In this document: positions 19,722-30,841 of the stretch, piece by piece
Layout of the letters: each line of letters starts with the position of its first letter
Numbering within the stretch: the first letter of the stretch is position 1
Assembly (NCBI GenBank): GCA_015680685.1
Contig: MNCI01002315.1
Location: 207,545 to 271,544, forward strand
Reading direction: 5' to 3'
DNA length: 64,000 nucleotides
Source of the DNA: Gnetum montanum
Taxonomy: Eukaryota; Streptophyta; Gnetopsida; Gnetales; Gnetaceae
The notes under the pieces: model-generated
What the model was told of the DNA's origin: nothing
What the model saw: only the letters and a program-made list of their open reading frames with translations
Database searches by the model: none
Program-made: the position numbers and the translations under genes

Positions 19722-22700
19722 TTACATCATGGAACCAAGTCCCATCCGAGTGACATGATCCTTGAATGACCGTGGTGGCATTCCTTTGGTCAAAGGATCA
19801 GCTAGCATTAATTCAGTGCTGATATGATCTATGACCACTTTATTTTCTTTAATGCGATCCCTTATGGCTAAGTACTTTATGTCGACGTGTTTATTTCGAC
19901 TGCCACTCTTATTATTCTTAGCCATAAAGACAGCAGCTGAATTGTCACAAAATATCTGTAATGGCCTAGATATTGAATCCAGAATTCTAAGCCCTGATAT
20001 GAAACTCTTTAACCATACACCATGTGAAGTAGCCTCAAAACAAGAAACGAACTCTGCCTCCATTGTGGAAGTAGCAACCAAGGTTTGCTTTCCACTCCTC
20101 CAGGAGATGGCTCCTCCAGCTAGCATAAAAACATAACCTGATGTTGATTTCCTGGAATCAACGCAGCCAGCAAAGTCTGAATCGGAGTAGCCAATCACCT
20201 CCAAATGGTCAGTTCGTCGATACATAAGCATGTAATCCTTTGTACCTTGAAGGTACCTCATGACTTTCTTTGCAGCCTTCTAGTGGTCGATACCTAGATT
20301 ACTCTGATATCGGCCCAACATCCCCACAGCAAATGCAATGTCAGGTCATGTGTAGACTTGAGCATACATAAGGCTTCCAATAGCTGAAGCATATGGAATG
20401 TTGCTCATGTGACTTTTCTCTAAATCATTCATAGGGCACTGGTTCAAATTGAACCTGTCACCCTTTACAATGGGTGCAATACTTGGTGAACAATCTTTCA
20501 TCCGAAAACTCTCTAGAACTTTATTAATATAGGTTTCCTACGATAGACCCAGAATATATCTAGATCTATCCCTATGGATCTTAATGCCAAGGACATAAGA
20601 TGCCTCACCCATATCCTGCATGGTAAAATTCTTAGAGAGAAATTGTTTCACCGCATATAAAAATCCATGATCATTGGTTGCAAGAAGGATATCATCCACA
20701 TAGAGGACAAGAAAACAGATTTTACTCCCACTGACCTTCTGGTATATGCATTGATCCATGATGTTTTCTTCAAAGCCAAATGAAGTGATGACATCATGGA
20801 ATTTCAAATACCACTGACGGGAGGCCTGTTTCAAGCCATATATAGACTTCTTAAGCTTGCATACCAATTGCTCACCATCATTAGAGGAGAATCCTTCAGG
20901 TTGTTTCATATAAACCTCTTCCTCTAGATCACCATTAAGGAATGCTGTTTTCACATCCATTTGATGTAGTTCAAAATCAAAGTGAGCTACCAATGCCATG
21001 ATCACACGAAGGGAGTCCTTCTTAGATACAGGAGAAAAGGTCTCCATGTAATCTATTCCCTCCTGCTGAGTGAACCCTTTGGCAACAAGTCTAGCCTTAT
21101 ATCTTTCAATGTTGCCCAAGGAGTCTCTTTTAGTCTTGAAGACCCATTTGGATCCTATGGCTTTAACACCATTGGGCAACTTGACAAGATCCCAGACTCC
21201 ATTAGTGGACATAGAGTTCATCTCATCTTTCATGGCATCATACCATAAGTCGGATTCCTTACAACTCATGGCTTGTGAAAACGTGTCAGGATCATTTTCG
21301 GCTCCTATGTTGTAGTCAGATTCCTGTAGATACACTATATAGTCACTAGGAATCGCTGATCGCTTTATTCTAGTAGATCGTCTTAATGTTGGTTCATCAG
21401 GCTCCTGAGGGGCAAGATGATCAACGGGCTGTTCAACAGGAACTGGTATCTGTTGTTCAGCTGGATCTACCATGTCTTGATCAGCAGTTTGTGGAACTTC
21501 AATGACTGGTGGATGTACATCACGTATTTATTTTGTAGGCGTGTTGTGTACAACAATCAATCGAGTACTTGAAGTAGAGGGTTGAGCATCCGCATGATCA
21601 GTCGCTGGAATTTCGTTCCAGGAATGATGACTCCCACTAATCAAGTCATTCTCAAGAAATTTAGCATTCCTTGATTCCACAAACCTAGTAGTATGTGATG
21701 GACAATAAAATCTGTATCCCTTAGACCGTTCGGCATATCCAACGAAATACCCACTTATGGTCCTAGGGTCTAGCTTCTTCTCTTGTGGATTATAGACTCT
21801 TACCTCAGACGGGCATCCCCAAATGCGTATATGTCGCAAACTCGGTTTCCAACCTTTCCACAATTCAAATGGTGTCTTAGAGACAGCCTTGGTTGGAACT
21901 CGGTTTAATATATACACTGCCGTCTTAAGGGCTTCATTCCACAAAGACTTAGGAAGCTTGGAGCTGCTAAGCATACTCCGCACCATGTCCAATAATGTTC
22001 GGTTTCTTCTTTCTGCCACACCATTTTGGTCCGGAGAACCAGGCATAGTGTATTGGGCAACAATCCCATGCTCTTGAAGAAACTTAGCAAAGGGACCAGG
22101 TGCTTGTCCATCATCAGTGTATCTACCATAGTATTCACCACCTCTATCAGACCTCACTATCTTTATTTGCTTACCGCATTGTTTCTCTACTTCAGCCTTA
22201 AATACCTTAAAGGCATCTAAAGCTTCATTTTTGTGATGAAGCAAGTAGAGATACATGTATCGTGAGTAGTCATCAATAAAGGTAATGAAATACCGTTGAT
22301 CATATGCATCCATATCTGGACTACAAATATCCGTATGTATGATTTCTAATATGGCAGAACTCCTCTTGGCACCTTTCTTTGACACATTGGTCTGCTTTCC
22401 CTTTATGCAGTTTACACAAGTGTCAAAGTCAGTAAAATCAAGAGTACTAAGTACTCCATCAGTTACCAAGCGCTTGATTCTCTCAATGGAGATATGGCCT
22501 AATCTACGATGCCATAACATAGAGGATTCCTCATTCATAACACATCGCTTAATGCCAGCATGAACATGCATAGAAGTGTAAGAAGTGTCGTTTTGTAAAT
22601 TAAGTTGAAAAAGACCATCTGTTAATGTACCATTTCCAACTATTTCAGATCTATAAGATACACTGAACATAGTATCTGAAAAGTTAAAGGAAAATCCCAA

Positions 22701-23783
22701 TGATACAAGCCTTGATACAGAAATTAAATTCCTTGAAAAACAAGGAATGTAAAATGTCCTTTCCAAATCCAAAACAAAACCACTACTTAAAACTAATTTG
22801 CATGTGCCAATCGCTTCCACATGTGAGCGCATCTTGTTGCCCGAATAGATGCATGACTCACTTCCTACTGGCTTCCTTAGGTTTGCTAATCCCTGCAAGG
22901 AATTAGTAACATGGATTGTAGAACCGGAGTCAATCCACCATGTGTTATGACTAACATCAACCATATTAGATTCAAAACAAACAAATGAGGATTGAGTACC
23001 TTTCTTTTCAAGCCATCTCTGATGTTTAAGGCAATCTTTCTTTATGTGCCCTTTCTTTTTACAGAAAAAGCATCTAGATTCCTTCTTGATATCAGCTTGT
23101 GGAGGGATTTTTCCCTTCCCTTTAGTGTTGACTTGTTTTGTGTTCTTTCCTTGCATGGCCAGATGCACACTTTCCTTCGCTTCAATGGCAAGTCTACCCT
23201 CTTCTTGCACACACATGGTCATCAATTCATTAATTGACCATTTGTTCTTATGTGTGTTATAAGAAATCTTAAAGGGTCCATACTGCGGTGGGAGCGTGTT
23301 TAGGATGTAATGCACAAAGAAAGATTCAGACATCTCAACCTCAAGTGTTTTTAGTTGAGCCGCTATGTCCCTCATGTGCATGATGTGCTCACGCACACCA
23401 CCAATTCCAGTGAGCTTCATGGATGAGAACTTCATTATCAAGGTGCTGGCCAATGCTTTGTCTGATGTTTCAAATTGTTCATCAATAGCTTTTAATAAAA
23501 CACGCACATTGTTATACTGTTCCAATGATCCACGTATACTAGCCGAGATCTTGGTTTTTATAAACATTACGCAGAGACAATTAGATCACTCCCATTTATC
23601 ATAAAGACCAATATCATCTGGATGGCTGGTCGCATTAACCGCAGGTGGTTCATCCTTACGGATAGCATAATCAATGTCCATCCATCCTAAATGAAGGAGA
23701 ATTCTCTCCTTCCACACCTTGTAATTATCACCCATCAATTCAGGAATGTCACATTTAAAGTCAGAGTAATTTACAGGTTGCAT
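19722..23783 (-). pseudogene. copia gag-pol polyprotein, single frame with five stops
   Basis: About 1354 codons in one frame. The order is: gag N-terminus (MQPVNYSDFKCDIPELMGDN); gag core (YGPFKISYNTHK); zinc knuckle CFFCKKKGHIKKDC; protease WWIDSGSTIHV; GAG-preintegrase MLWHRRLGH; integrase with HTDICSPD, RSDRGGEY and GVAERRN (D, D and E all kept); RT with VLYVDDILL; and RNase H YSDSDFAGCVDSRKSTSGY. Stops are TGA 23586-23588, TAA 21528-21530, TAG 20538-20540, TGA 20346-20348 and TAG 20280-20282. No frameshift was found. Each stop is one C-to-T or G-to-A change from a sense codon (CGA, CAA, CAG, CGA and TGG respectively, the last four judged by family pattern or simplest change). The usual job is particle assembly, reverse transcription and integration; this copy cannot make the full protein. 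Confidence 0.93.
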
Positions 23784-25250
23784 AGCTGCAAAATAAACAT
23801 GCTTATGTCATTAAATTTTAGGCTATAAACTGTAGTACATGTGTACCAATGTAAACATGCAAAAATATGAATCACATGACATAAAATTGCATGTGGGCTA
23901 AATTTTAATTCAAACAGACTCATATATCCTTATGAGGAAACTATTGAATTATATGCCTTTTCTTAATCCCTGTGGGCAAATTAAAAAAAATAATTCAACA
24001 TTTCATCCTGATTGACCACATTAAATATAATAGAAATTCTTGTGGGATAAAGTCTATTATATTACATGTGATTAATCACAATTACTTATGTGATCCAAAA
24101 CTCTTAATTTATAATTTTGTATAATCAAAGATGTTGTGGCCACTCTATGACTATACAAATTATAAGGATCACTAGTAAATGATGCAAAAATTTTCTTTTT
24201 CTTTTTTTTTTGTTATACATACGATTACATTATGCATCAAAATCAGTATTGACAAAATGCAATTAAATTCTAAGCAAGCATGAAAAAACCTACAATCATT
24301 TCTTGCTTGAAAAACACCAAAACATGAGTCCATAATTGCCCTTTTTCAAAACAACAATGGAATATATATCTATATATATATTTTCTGCCACATGAATCAT
24401 TTAAATCAATGCATCTTTATTTCGAAAAATGGTAGTGTTAAAACTGTCATTCCAAATGCCAAAATTACTCACCCATGTGAGCAAATTAAATATTTCAAAG
24501 GCCATCAGTTTAAATTCAAATGTCCAAAATAGTGCATTTATCAAGGACCTTTTCTGTACTTAGATTCCAAAGTATTGATAAAATAAATTTCAAAAAATAG
24601 TGTTTAAAATAGATAAAACTTTATATTGATGTCCAAATCGCAGTAAAATTCATTTTTCATGTCAAAGGATATTTCAAAAATACCACCAGGAAAAATAAAA
24701 GGTTTCATCATTAATCAATCGGAAAAATAAAAATCCTCATTGGAGCATCGCGCAGCGTGAAAACGAAAAATAATATACCAAGGCCAACATTCAACATGAT
24801 AAATAGTTTACGTGTGAAACGGTTTACGTTATTTTCATAACCATATTGAAAGCCGCATGTAATAAAACTCCATTCATTGCTTACAGAAATAGCAACAGCA
24901 ATATTCAATCCTTTACTCTTCCTACAGCACCCATTGCCTCAATCAGATAGACAATCGGATAGACTGCCCGAGATAGCACCATTCTTTCAACATAGCAGAT
25001 CCAAGGCCAGAAGAAAACATAAGGCCAGCATGAAAAATCAAGGATCCAAACGCTGAATCACTCATTCTAATTGAGCTAAAGGGGCACCATAAATCGAGGT
25101 TCCAGATCTCACTAGATCTACTAACATCATAAAAATATGCAGACAAAATTGTAGAAACCCTGAAATGCATAAACAAAAATCGCAGAAATTTGTAGACAGA
25201 AACAATGCAGCAAAACCCAGAAAACCAAAACTAAGCATCAAGGCAGAGAT
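23784..25250 (-). other. copia 5' leader
   Basis: Nearly 1.5 kb between the primer site and the gag ATG. It is AT-rich with no reading frame of note. It is long for a copia leader. A palindromic ATATATCTATATATATA run occurs at 24363-24381. Confidence 0.6.
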
Positions 25251-25267
25251 CTATGGCTCCGATACCA
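25251..25267 (-). other. Primer-binding site of the copia element (initiator Met-tRNA)
   Basis: Minus strand reads TGGTATCGGAGCCATAG two bases from the LTR. The plant consensus starts TGGTATCAGAGC; one base differs. Confidence 0.88.
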
Positions 25268-25269
25268 AA

Positions 25270-25815
25270 TGTTAGAAATCTTTCTAGTGCATCAAAACCG
25301 GATTGCACAAGCGGAGGCATGTAAAAACAGATCTCTTAATCTACAAATGTGCATGAAACAAAAATGTACAAATCAATTTGAAAAAACAGATCGAACTAAC
25401 CTCCAGCCATTGATGTCATTGATGCCTGAATGTTCCGGATCTACTTTCACATGGGCACTCTGCGGTGATGGTGTATGCAGACTGGTGGCGACTGTGAAAG
25501 GGACCTGAACTGCTACACTGCAATTGATTCCCCGTGCCTTGTTCTCCCATTAAGAAGTCAGAAGGTCCAGGAATCAGTTACCATTTATTAGAAAAATATG
25601 AGACCATTTCCAGATAACAATGAATCGGTTGGAACGGATGGATTGCAACGAAAACGGTCATGTTGCTGTCCAAAGCTATCACATTGTTAACTGAGATAGA
25701 TGTTCACAACAAGTTTAGAAGTCTTATCTCATCTCCAGATAAAATTCTAAAACTATCCGACAGTAGAAACAAGAAGTGTAGTTCGCAAATAATAAACTGC
25801 TAATTCATTGTTACA
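25270..25815 (-). repeat. 5' LTR of the copia element
   Basis: 546 bp from TGTTAGAAATC to TTCATTGTTACA in plus coordinates. It matches 18838-19434 almost base for base outside the 51-bp duplication. It is followed by target duplication CGAAC at 25816-25820. Confidence 0.93.
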
Positions 25816-25820
25816 CGAAC

Positions 25821-26715
25821 AACATAGATACTTGCATACTCAATCGCTTGGACGGATCTGTATTAAACCAGAAGATTTACTACGCAAATTGTCGCATAAT
25901 GGATCTAATAGTATCATGTCAGGTATGTCTTTATTCATGTATTTCGTTTTTTCCCCATCAAATAACTGCCAAGTCAATACTTGATCACAGATTTACAACT
26001 TTATGGTCTCTGGTACTGTTATGTTGAAGTGGGAGAAAGTCGGTTCTTTATTTTGAAACCAATAGCGGTGCATTCCTTATCCAACCTACCACAGGAGTTA
26101 AAATCTGTCTTCTGCATGGATTTGTGCATCGAAGAAAACAGTGATTCAAAGGTATTATTTATTTAGATCATCTCCCTCTGTTATTGAAGCAATGCATAAC
26201 ACAAGTGGTTCCTCTGTAGGTGTCAGAAGGCAAAAACTATAAGCTTGTGAGTAAATGTATCTGCCCTCGACAATATGTGTATGTTGATTTATTCAAGGAT
26301 GTGGCACTAGTGATTTTACGTGCCGAGGACTACGAAGTCTTATCACGCATGGAAGCACTCTTGTTTTTTCATTTTCAAAATCATATCCTACCATTTTCAT
26401 GTTCTTATATGGGCGACTAACGTAGTATTTCTTTTTTATTGCATTTTCACTCCATTTTGCATATTTTTAGCAAATTCAAATAATTTCTGAAGCCTTAATG
26501 AAATTGAACAGTATGAAATTAGCCGCTCTGCGACGCTAGAGGATATGCTAGGAGCTGTACTCGTACTTTCAAGGAAGTTGCTTCGAGATATCGGATTTGA
26601 GGACATCACCGTAAAATCTGATCATCCAACTCTCTATGATGAGAGTAGCATGAATCATATAGCAGATGCGGGTTTGTCAATTGATGAATGTCTTCCTTAT
26701 CTGATTCCACACTGA
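25821..26715 (+). pseudogene. 3' exons of the broken host gene
   Basis: The exon remainder 25821-25922 ends ..GSNSIMS plus one base, with donor GTATGT at 25923. The next exon, 25991-26151 (DLQLYGLWYCYVEVGESRFF, then ILKPIAVHSLSNLPQELK), starts after CACAG; the phase-1 junction is consistent. Its donor is GTATTA at 26152. The exon from 26220 (VSEGKNYKLVSKCICPRQ, YVYVDLFKDVALVILRAEDY) starts after TGTAG in phase 0; its donor is unclear. The last exon, 26512-26715 (YEISRSATLEDMLGAVLVLS ... DECLPYLIPH), ends at TGA 26713-26715. The first two introns are both 68 nt. These consistent junctions argue that it was a real gene. The product is not recognised, and the promoter side is cut off by the copia element. 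Confidence 0.62.
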
Positions 26716-27269
26716 TGTTGGACTTGCCCGTGTACGACTTAGCAAACTTACGGTTTCCAGAAGCATATTGTTGTTATTTTTATTATCATGTTAAGATCAC
26801 CTTACTCATGCTAGTTTTAACCAGCAGACGAGTAAGGATTGAAACTGTAACATACAACAGCAGAGTGTGGTACCCATTGTAGGAAAGAGGGCAAAGCAAA
26901 GTTTCTACACCTGCATTTCAATTGATAAAATTACGCAGGCTTCTGTTAGTACGCCATGATGGTGGTTAAGTCATGGGTGTGAGTGGCCTTAGTGAAAATC
27001 CAGATTTTCCTGTATTTCGTTAACTAGGGGCGATCTAAGAAGCTATTAAATTTTCCATTCTCCACTATTTATATAACATGACATACCCACCTGTATTGAT
27101 AATTGGACTCGAATTTGCTGATTAGTACATTATCCATCGATGTTCCCGTACTTGACTGAAGGTACAGTACAGCCTCTGAAATGTAGTGTATTTTGGCGTT
27201 GTTGCTTCAACAGTATCTTGAAGGCTCCTACCAACTTGAGGCTTAACTGTGCCTTACGACGTAACTTGT
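26716..27269. other. 3' flank of the host gene
   Basis: No open frame of note on the plus strand. The 64-codon stretch 26688-26882 and the antisense stretch 27130-27336 have no coding features. Probably 3' UTR and spacer. Confidence 0.4.
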
Positions 27270-27603
27270 AATGCTGGAGTCTCTGTTTGGAGGGCATGGT
27301 AAGCAAGCACCAATGACACGAAACGGAAGCAGGCACGAAAATACCATGAATTCTGGCAACGGCCCGCCCGGTTCTGTAACGTCACATAAAGCAATTACAA
27401 ATCAACAAACTGAAACGTTTAGTTTCGTACTCTCACGAAGGAAGGAAATAAACGGCCACATTAGAGCACATCGATCAAACTTTTGTGAAAGATGGAAAGC
27501 AAAAGTTTGAGCTTCCTGAGAGATTTGTGCAGCAGGAGAGGAGAGGCCGCTTTGTTTGTTTGCTCTGCTTGCTCTGACTTTTTTATCAAACTTTAAACAT
27601 ACG
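27270..27603 (+). promoter_or_regulatory. Candidate promoter and 5' UTR of a small gene
   Basis: This block keeps many CpG dinucleotides (cacgaaacgg, caacggcccgcccggtt, taacgtcacat), in contrast to the CpG-poor transposons around it. It holds TAACGTCA (27378-27385), an ACGT-core, bZIP-type word. No clear TATA box was found. The call rests on composition and on the reading frame that follows. Confidence 0.4.
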
Positions 27604-28116
27604 ATGTCGGGAGGAGGGGGAGTGCAGGCCTTACCTTTTTTGGGCGTGGCCACAGCATGTTGCAGTTGTTGCAGTGTGAATTGCAGTTGCAATGATGACA
27701 AGGGAGAGGGATATTATGATTATGGGCCAGGATTTGGATTTGCAGGGCACGTTCGTGCCTCCTTGACAGAATCAGATGCAACAGAGGACGAGCACCATGA
27801 CGCCTGTTCCTGTTCCTGCTCCTGCTCTTCCTTTCAAGAAGGTTTCTGGGCTTCATTGGCATCTGCTTCAGCATCTACATGCTCTGCCGTAGAATTGGTG
27901 GAGGCTACACACATGGTATTCACTCACCTGTTCTTTCCCATTGAATTAACTGTCTGATTTTGGGTTTTGTTTTTTTTTTTAACATAACGATTAATTGCGT
28001 TTGCAAAGGTCCTTGATTCTGTGTCTGTTTCCGAGGAAATCCACGTTATTGTGGTTTTCCTGAAACTAGCCATGTTGTCTGATGGGTCCACGGTGGCTTT
28101 TTGTGTACGGAAGTAG
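27604..28116 (+). CDS. Candidate small two-exon gene, Cys/Ser-rich product
   Basis: ATG at 27604 opens a 104-codon exon (MSGGGGVQALPFLGVATACC onward) with Cys clusters CCSCCSVNCSC and CSCSCSCSSF and an acidic middle (ESDATEDEHHD). A GT donor at 27916 directly follows codon ATG (..VEATHM). After a T-rich 93-nt intron, an AAAG acceptor at 28007-28008 leads in the same phase to VLDSVSVSEEIHVIVVFLKL and a TAG at 28114-28116, giving 139 residues. An in-frame upstream start at 27556 is possible. The protein is not recognised. It lies downstream of the host gene in CpG-retaining sequence and has no transposon homology in the window. It may instead be the first part of a longer spliced gene, or a chance open region. 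Confidence 0.45.
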
Positions 28117-29783
28117 CTTTAAGTTTTCGAAGGTATTTCTTTGCTGGAAATCAGATATCGGAGGGTGGTAGTGCAAGGTAAATCGAATCGATAGTAGCGG
28201 GGTGCATCTGACACAAGTAAATGAAAACAATTATTACATGTTTTGACATACAAGATCTTTATTAACGAACGGCCAACAGGGAACTTTTACAAGCATCAGA
28301 ACAAAAATAATCGAAGAAATTAAAAGATTAAAACAAAATAGATAAAGTTGCTATTTATTGCAAACTTTTTTTCATCTGCAACCAAAATATACAACTTTCT
28401 GACAACCAAATCAAAATCAAATTTCCATATCATGATTGAGTAAAGATAATAATTTTAAGAAAGCCTTCACAATAACCCATCGTTACTTCATAAAAAAACT
28501 AATAATAATTAGAATTTTATTGACTAACATGTGCGTGTGGTACAATATGATCAAGCTTCATAGCTATAAACCCCAAAAGACGTAAGAATTTGAGATGCAA
28601 GAATCTTCATAGGAAGAAATTTAAAAATTAGCTTGGTTGACTTTTGGCTTCACATGTACCTAATTACCGTACATTAGCACTCTGTGTCTTTACTTGTCTA
28701 TTAACTATGTTATTTTAAGATAATTAACTTCTTATTTCTACAGAAATTTAATAGAGCATTGTAACAAAAGTGCTCTTGCCAAAGCATAGTACTACCATCC
28801 TACATCACACATGCTAGTATGGCTTGTTATTTCATTCTTGGTGCAATCATTTGAAGGGGGATGCTGAGGTTTTTATCTAATGTTTGAAATAAACTGTTTT
28901 TCCTGGGTATATTATGTATTTAGACTTAGATTTTGTTGAATTTTGCAAGCTCCTTGTTCGCTTTGCTCAAACTGGCATTATTTATTTCTGGATTTTATTA
29001 TTCTAGAATTGCTTAGTATGCGTACAAAGGTCACAAAGGATTCTCCTTTGCCAACATTGCTCCTATTTAAGTTCATATGACATTCATGAAATGTACAAGA
29101 TGAAATATGCTAAACTATGCTTCATGCTAATTTAAGTCCTGATGATGCCTAATGTATAATTCAAGCTTGAGTTACAAATTACTACCTTTCTATTTCAAGT
29201 TACCCAACCATTCTAACATTTTTCAAGATGTAACTTGCAATCACAAAGTATAATTTACATTCTGAAATAAACTATTACATTATTAATTTGTTCATATTAA
29301 GTTCTACAAAGTTGTCATGTTGACTATAAGTGCGGAAACACAGTCATTTAATTTTGGTTTCAACAACCCCAACTCTAAAACTCTACAACTACAACCATTA
29401 GGATGCAAAGTGTTTGCATTGTTTTTGTTTAAACTAAGGTTGAATGTGCTTCAAGACAAATATAAGGTGAAGTTATGTAAAAAGCAGAAAAGAGAATTCA
29501 ACATTGGGACATTAATATTCCTTAGTATTTGATGATTTGATGTACTCTCTTTTCTATGTTGATGATTTGATGTACTAAAAAATATTTTTTAAAAAATCAT
29601 TATTTATTTTTTGGGCTACGTCTATTATAAAGATCTTGAGTGGATAAAGCATAGCTCATTTGGTTAGAGCATATGGCTTGTGATATGTAAATATATTCTT
29701 CTTCGATGTATTTTTCTTAAGTTCTTCTAAAGTATCATGTCAATCTTGTGTCTTTGGTTTAATCTTTTGAGTTTTAACACACA
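28117..29783. other. AT-rich spacer
   Basis: No supported gene. A short tRNA-like A-box string (tagctcatttggttagagca, 29647-29666) lies near its right end without a matching B box or cloverleaf; it may be a SINE relic. Confidence 0.45.
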
Positions 29784-29788
29784 CACCT

Positions 29789-30658
29789 TGATGAGTGGCG
29801 AGGTACCCCTACACTCAACCATACGAATACGAGCGTTTCACGCATGATCCGGTCGAACTCCGCAGACGAACTAGTTGTGGTATCTAGACAATTATCCTTA
29901 CGTCATAGTTCGTTGTCTTCCCACCTAGACTAGTATTAGCTTTGTCACGTATGGTTTAGTCCAGAGTGAGGTGTATGATGTGTTTCTACACTAATGCTAC
30001 TCTTGGGTATGCTAGAAAATAATATTACTAAGCTATGAGAGAGAGGGTGAGAAAATCTAAACTAGCCTAAGTGCGATGAGCATCCATTCCTCAATCATCC
30101 GTACACATCTTGGACCTTCTGCACAACTACCACTAGGATTACTAAGCGCAGATCCTAGGTACGCTACTGGGTTACCAAGTAGTCACACTTAAATGCTCGT
30201 GATCAAGTCGTACTCATTCCGCGTTTTAACATGAGTTAAGGATGAGAGATATTAACTAAGAAAGCAATAAACAACAATTAAATAATTAATTAATTAAACT
30301 AAGTGAATGCTGCAATGATGAAGTAATCTCGATCTTTATTTCCGGTCATGTGCGTGTCCAAGTACATCACACTCGAATAAGGATGTTGTACAATTACAAT
30401 CACCACACTGCGGGCATACACTGGGAAATAATTCTAACTCTAAGAAGGAAAAACTGCAAGAGTTTGGATAAGGAACTAAGAACTAACTCCTAGAACAAGG
30501 AAAGCTGCCTCTTATTTATAGAAATTGAGGCACGCCGCTATATCGCGGGGCGAACACGATATCGTGGCTGCGATATTGGGGATCTGATAACTGTGCTTGA
30601 CAGACCATATCTTGTATCGGGGCTCCGATAACTGGGCCTAACAGACCATGACTCATCA
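29789..30658 (-). repeat. 3' LTR of element 2
   Basis: TGATGAGTGGCG... to CTCATCA. TATA box (rc) 30508-30522; GATATC/CGATAT motifs 30535-30610. Most differences from the other LTR appear to be transitions. Confidence 0.9.
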
Positions 30659-30841
30659 TACCCCCACGATTGAATGAAAATTCATCCTCGAGTTAAAGTG
30701 AGAACAAGCTCCATTGATTACACAGTGGATAGGTATGGGATTATTGACTGACTAGAATGGATTCATGTTGCAGTGTGGATTCAAAATAAAATTGAGACAC
30801 AACACAAAAGAAAATCCTATGATTACAAAATTGGATGGAAC

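Larger units (their letters stand above)
18838..25815 (-). mobile_element. Complete Ty1/copia LTR retrotransposon
   Basis: The LTRs are at 18838-19434 and 25270-25815 (TGTTAG...TTACA in plus coordinates). The flanking pentamers CAAAC (18833-18837) and CGAAC (25816-25820) differ by one CpG transition. The polypurine tract is at 19435-19446 and the primer site for initiator Met-tRNA at 25251-25267. A single-frame polyprotein (23783-19722) runs in the order gag, protease, integrase, RT, RNase H that defines Ty1/copia. The element is antisense to the host gene it interrupts. The two LTRs are very similar, apart from a 51-bp duplication in the left one, so insertion is not ancient. The lineage within copia was not assigned. 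Confidence 0.93.
18127..26715 (+). pseudogene. Unidentified multi-exon host gene, broken by the copia insertion
   Basis: Exon-like blocks on the plus strand lie on both sides of the copia element. To the left are LIAKAVLGTRYNGFSSEEE (about 18136-18290) and VILDGATLLLTVIQGQIAE (18532-18648, with a GT donor at 18649). The exon ending INTYLDK at 18837 is cut by the element. Removing the element and one target copy joins it in frame to QHRYLHTQSLGRICIKPEDL from 25821. Downstream exons follow at 25991-26151, 26220 onward and 26512-26715. I do not recognise the protein. It has no obvious transmembrane or repeat region in the visible parts. The hAT element sits just upstream and may lie in the same gene. 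The composition is less AT-skewed than the transposons around it. Confidence 0.6.

Noticed and set aside
20982-21315. Plus-strand open frames over the copia RT
   Set aside because: Shadows of the minus-strand polyprotein.
22992-23262. Plus-strand open frames over copia gag
   Set aside because: Antisense shadows without independent features.
27593-27874. Antisense 93-residue Arg/His-rich frame
   Set aside because: Mirror of the plus-strand candidate exon, which has a phase-consistent intron; the antisense one has none.
29640-29720. Possible tRNA gene
   Set aside because: Only an A-box-like string; no B box at proper distance and no cloverleaf, so not called as tRNA.
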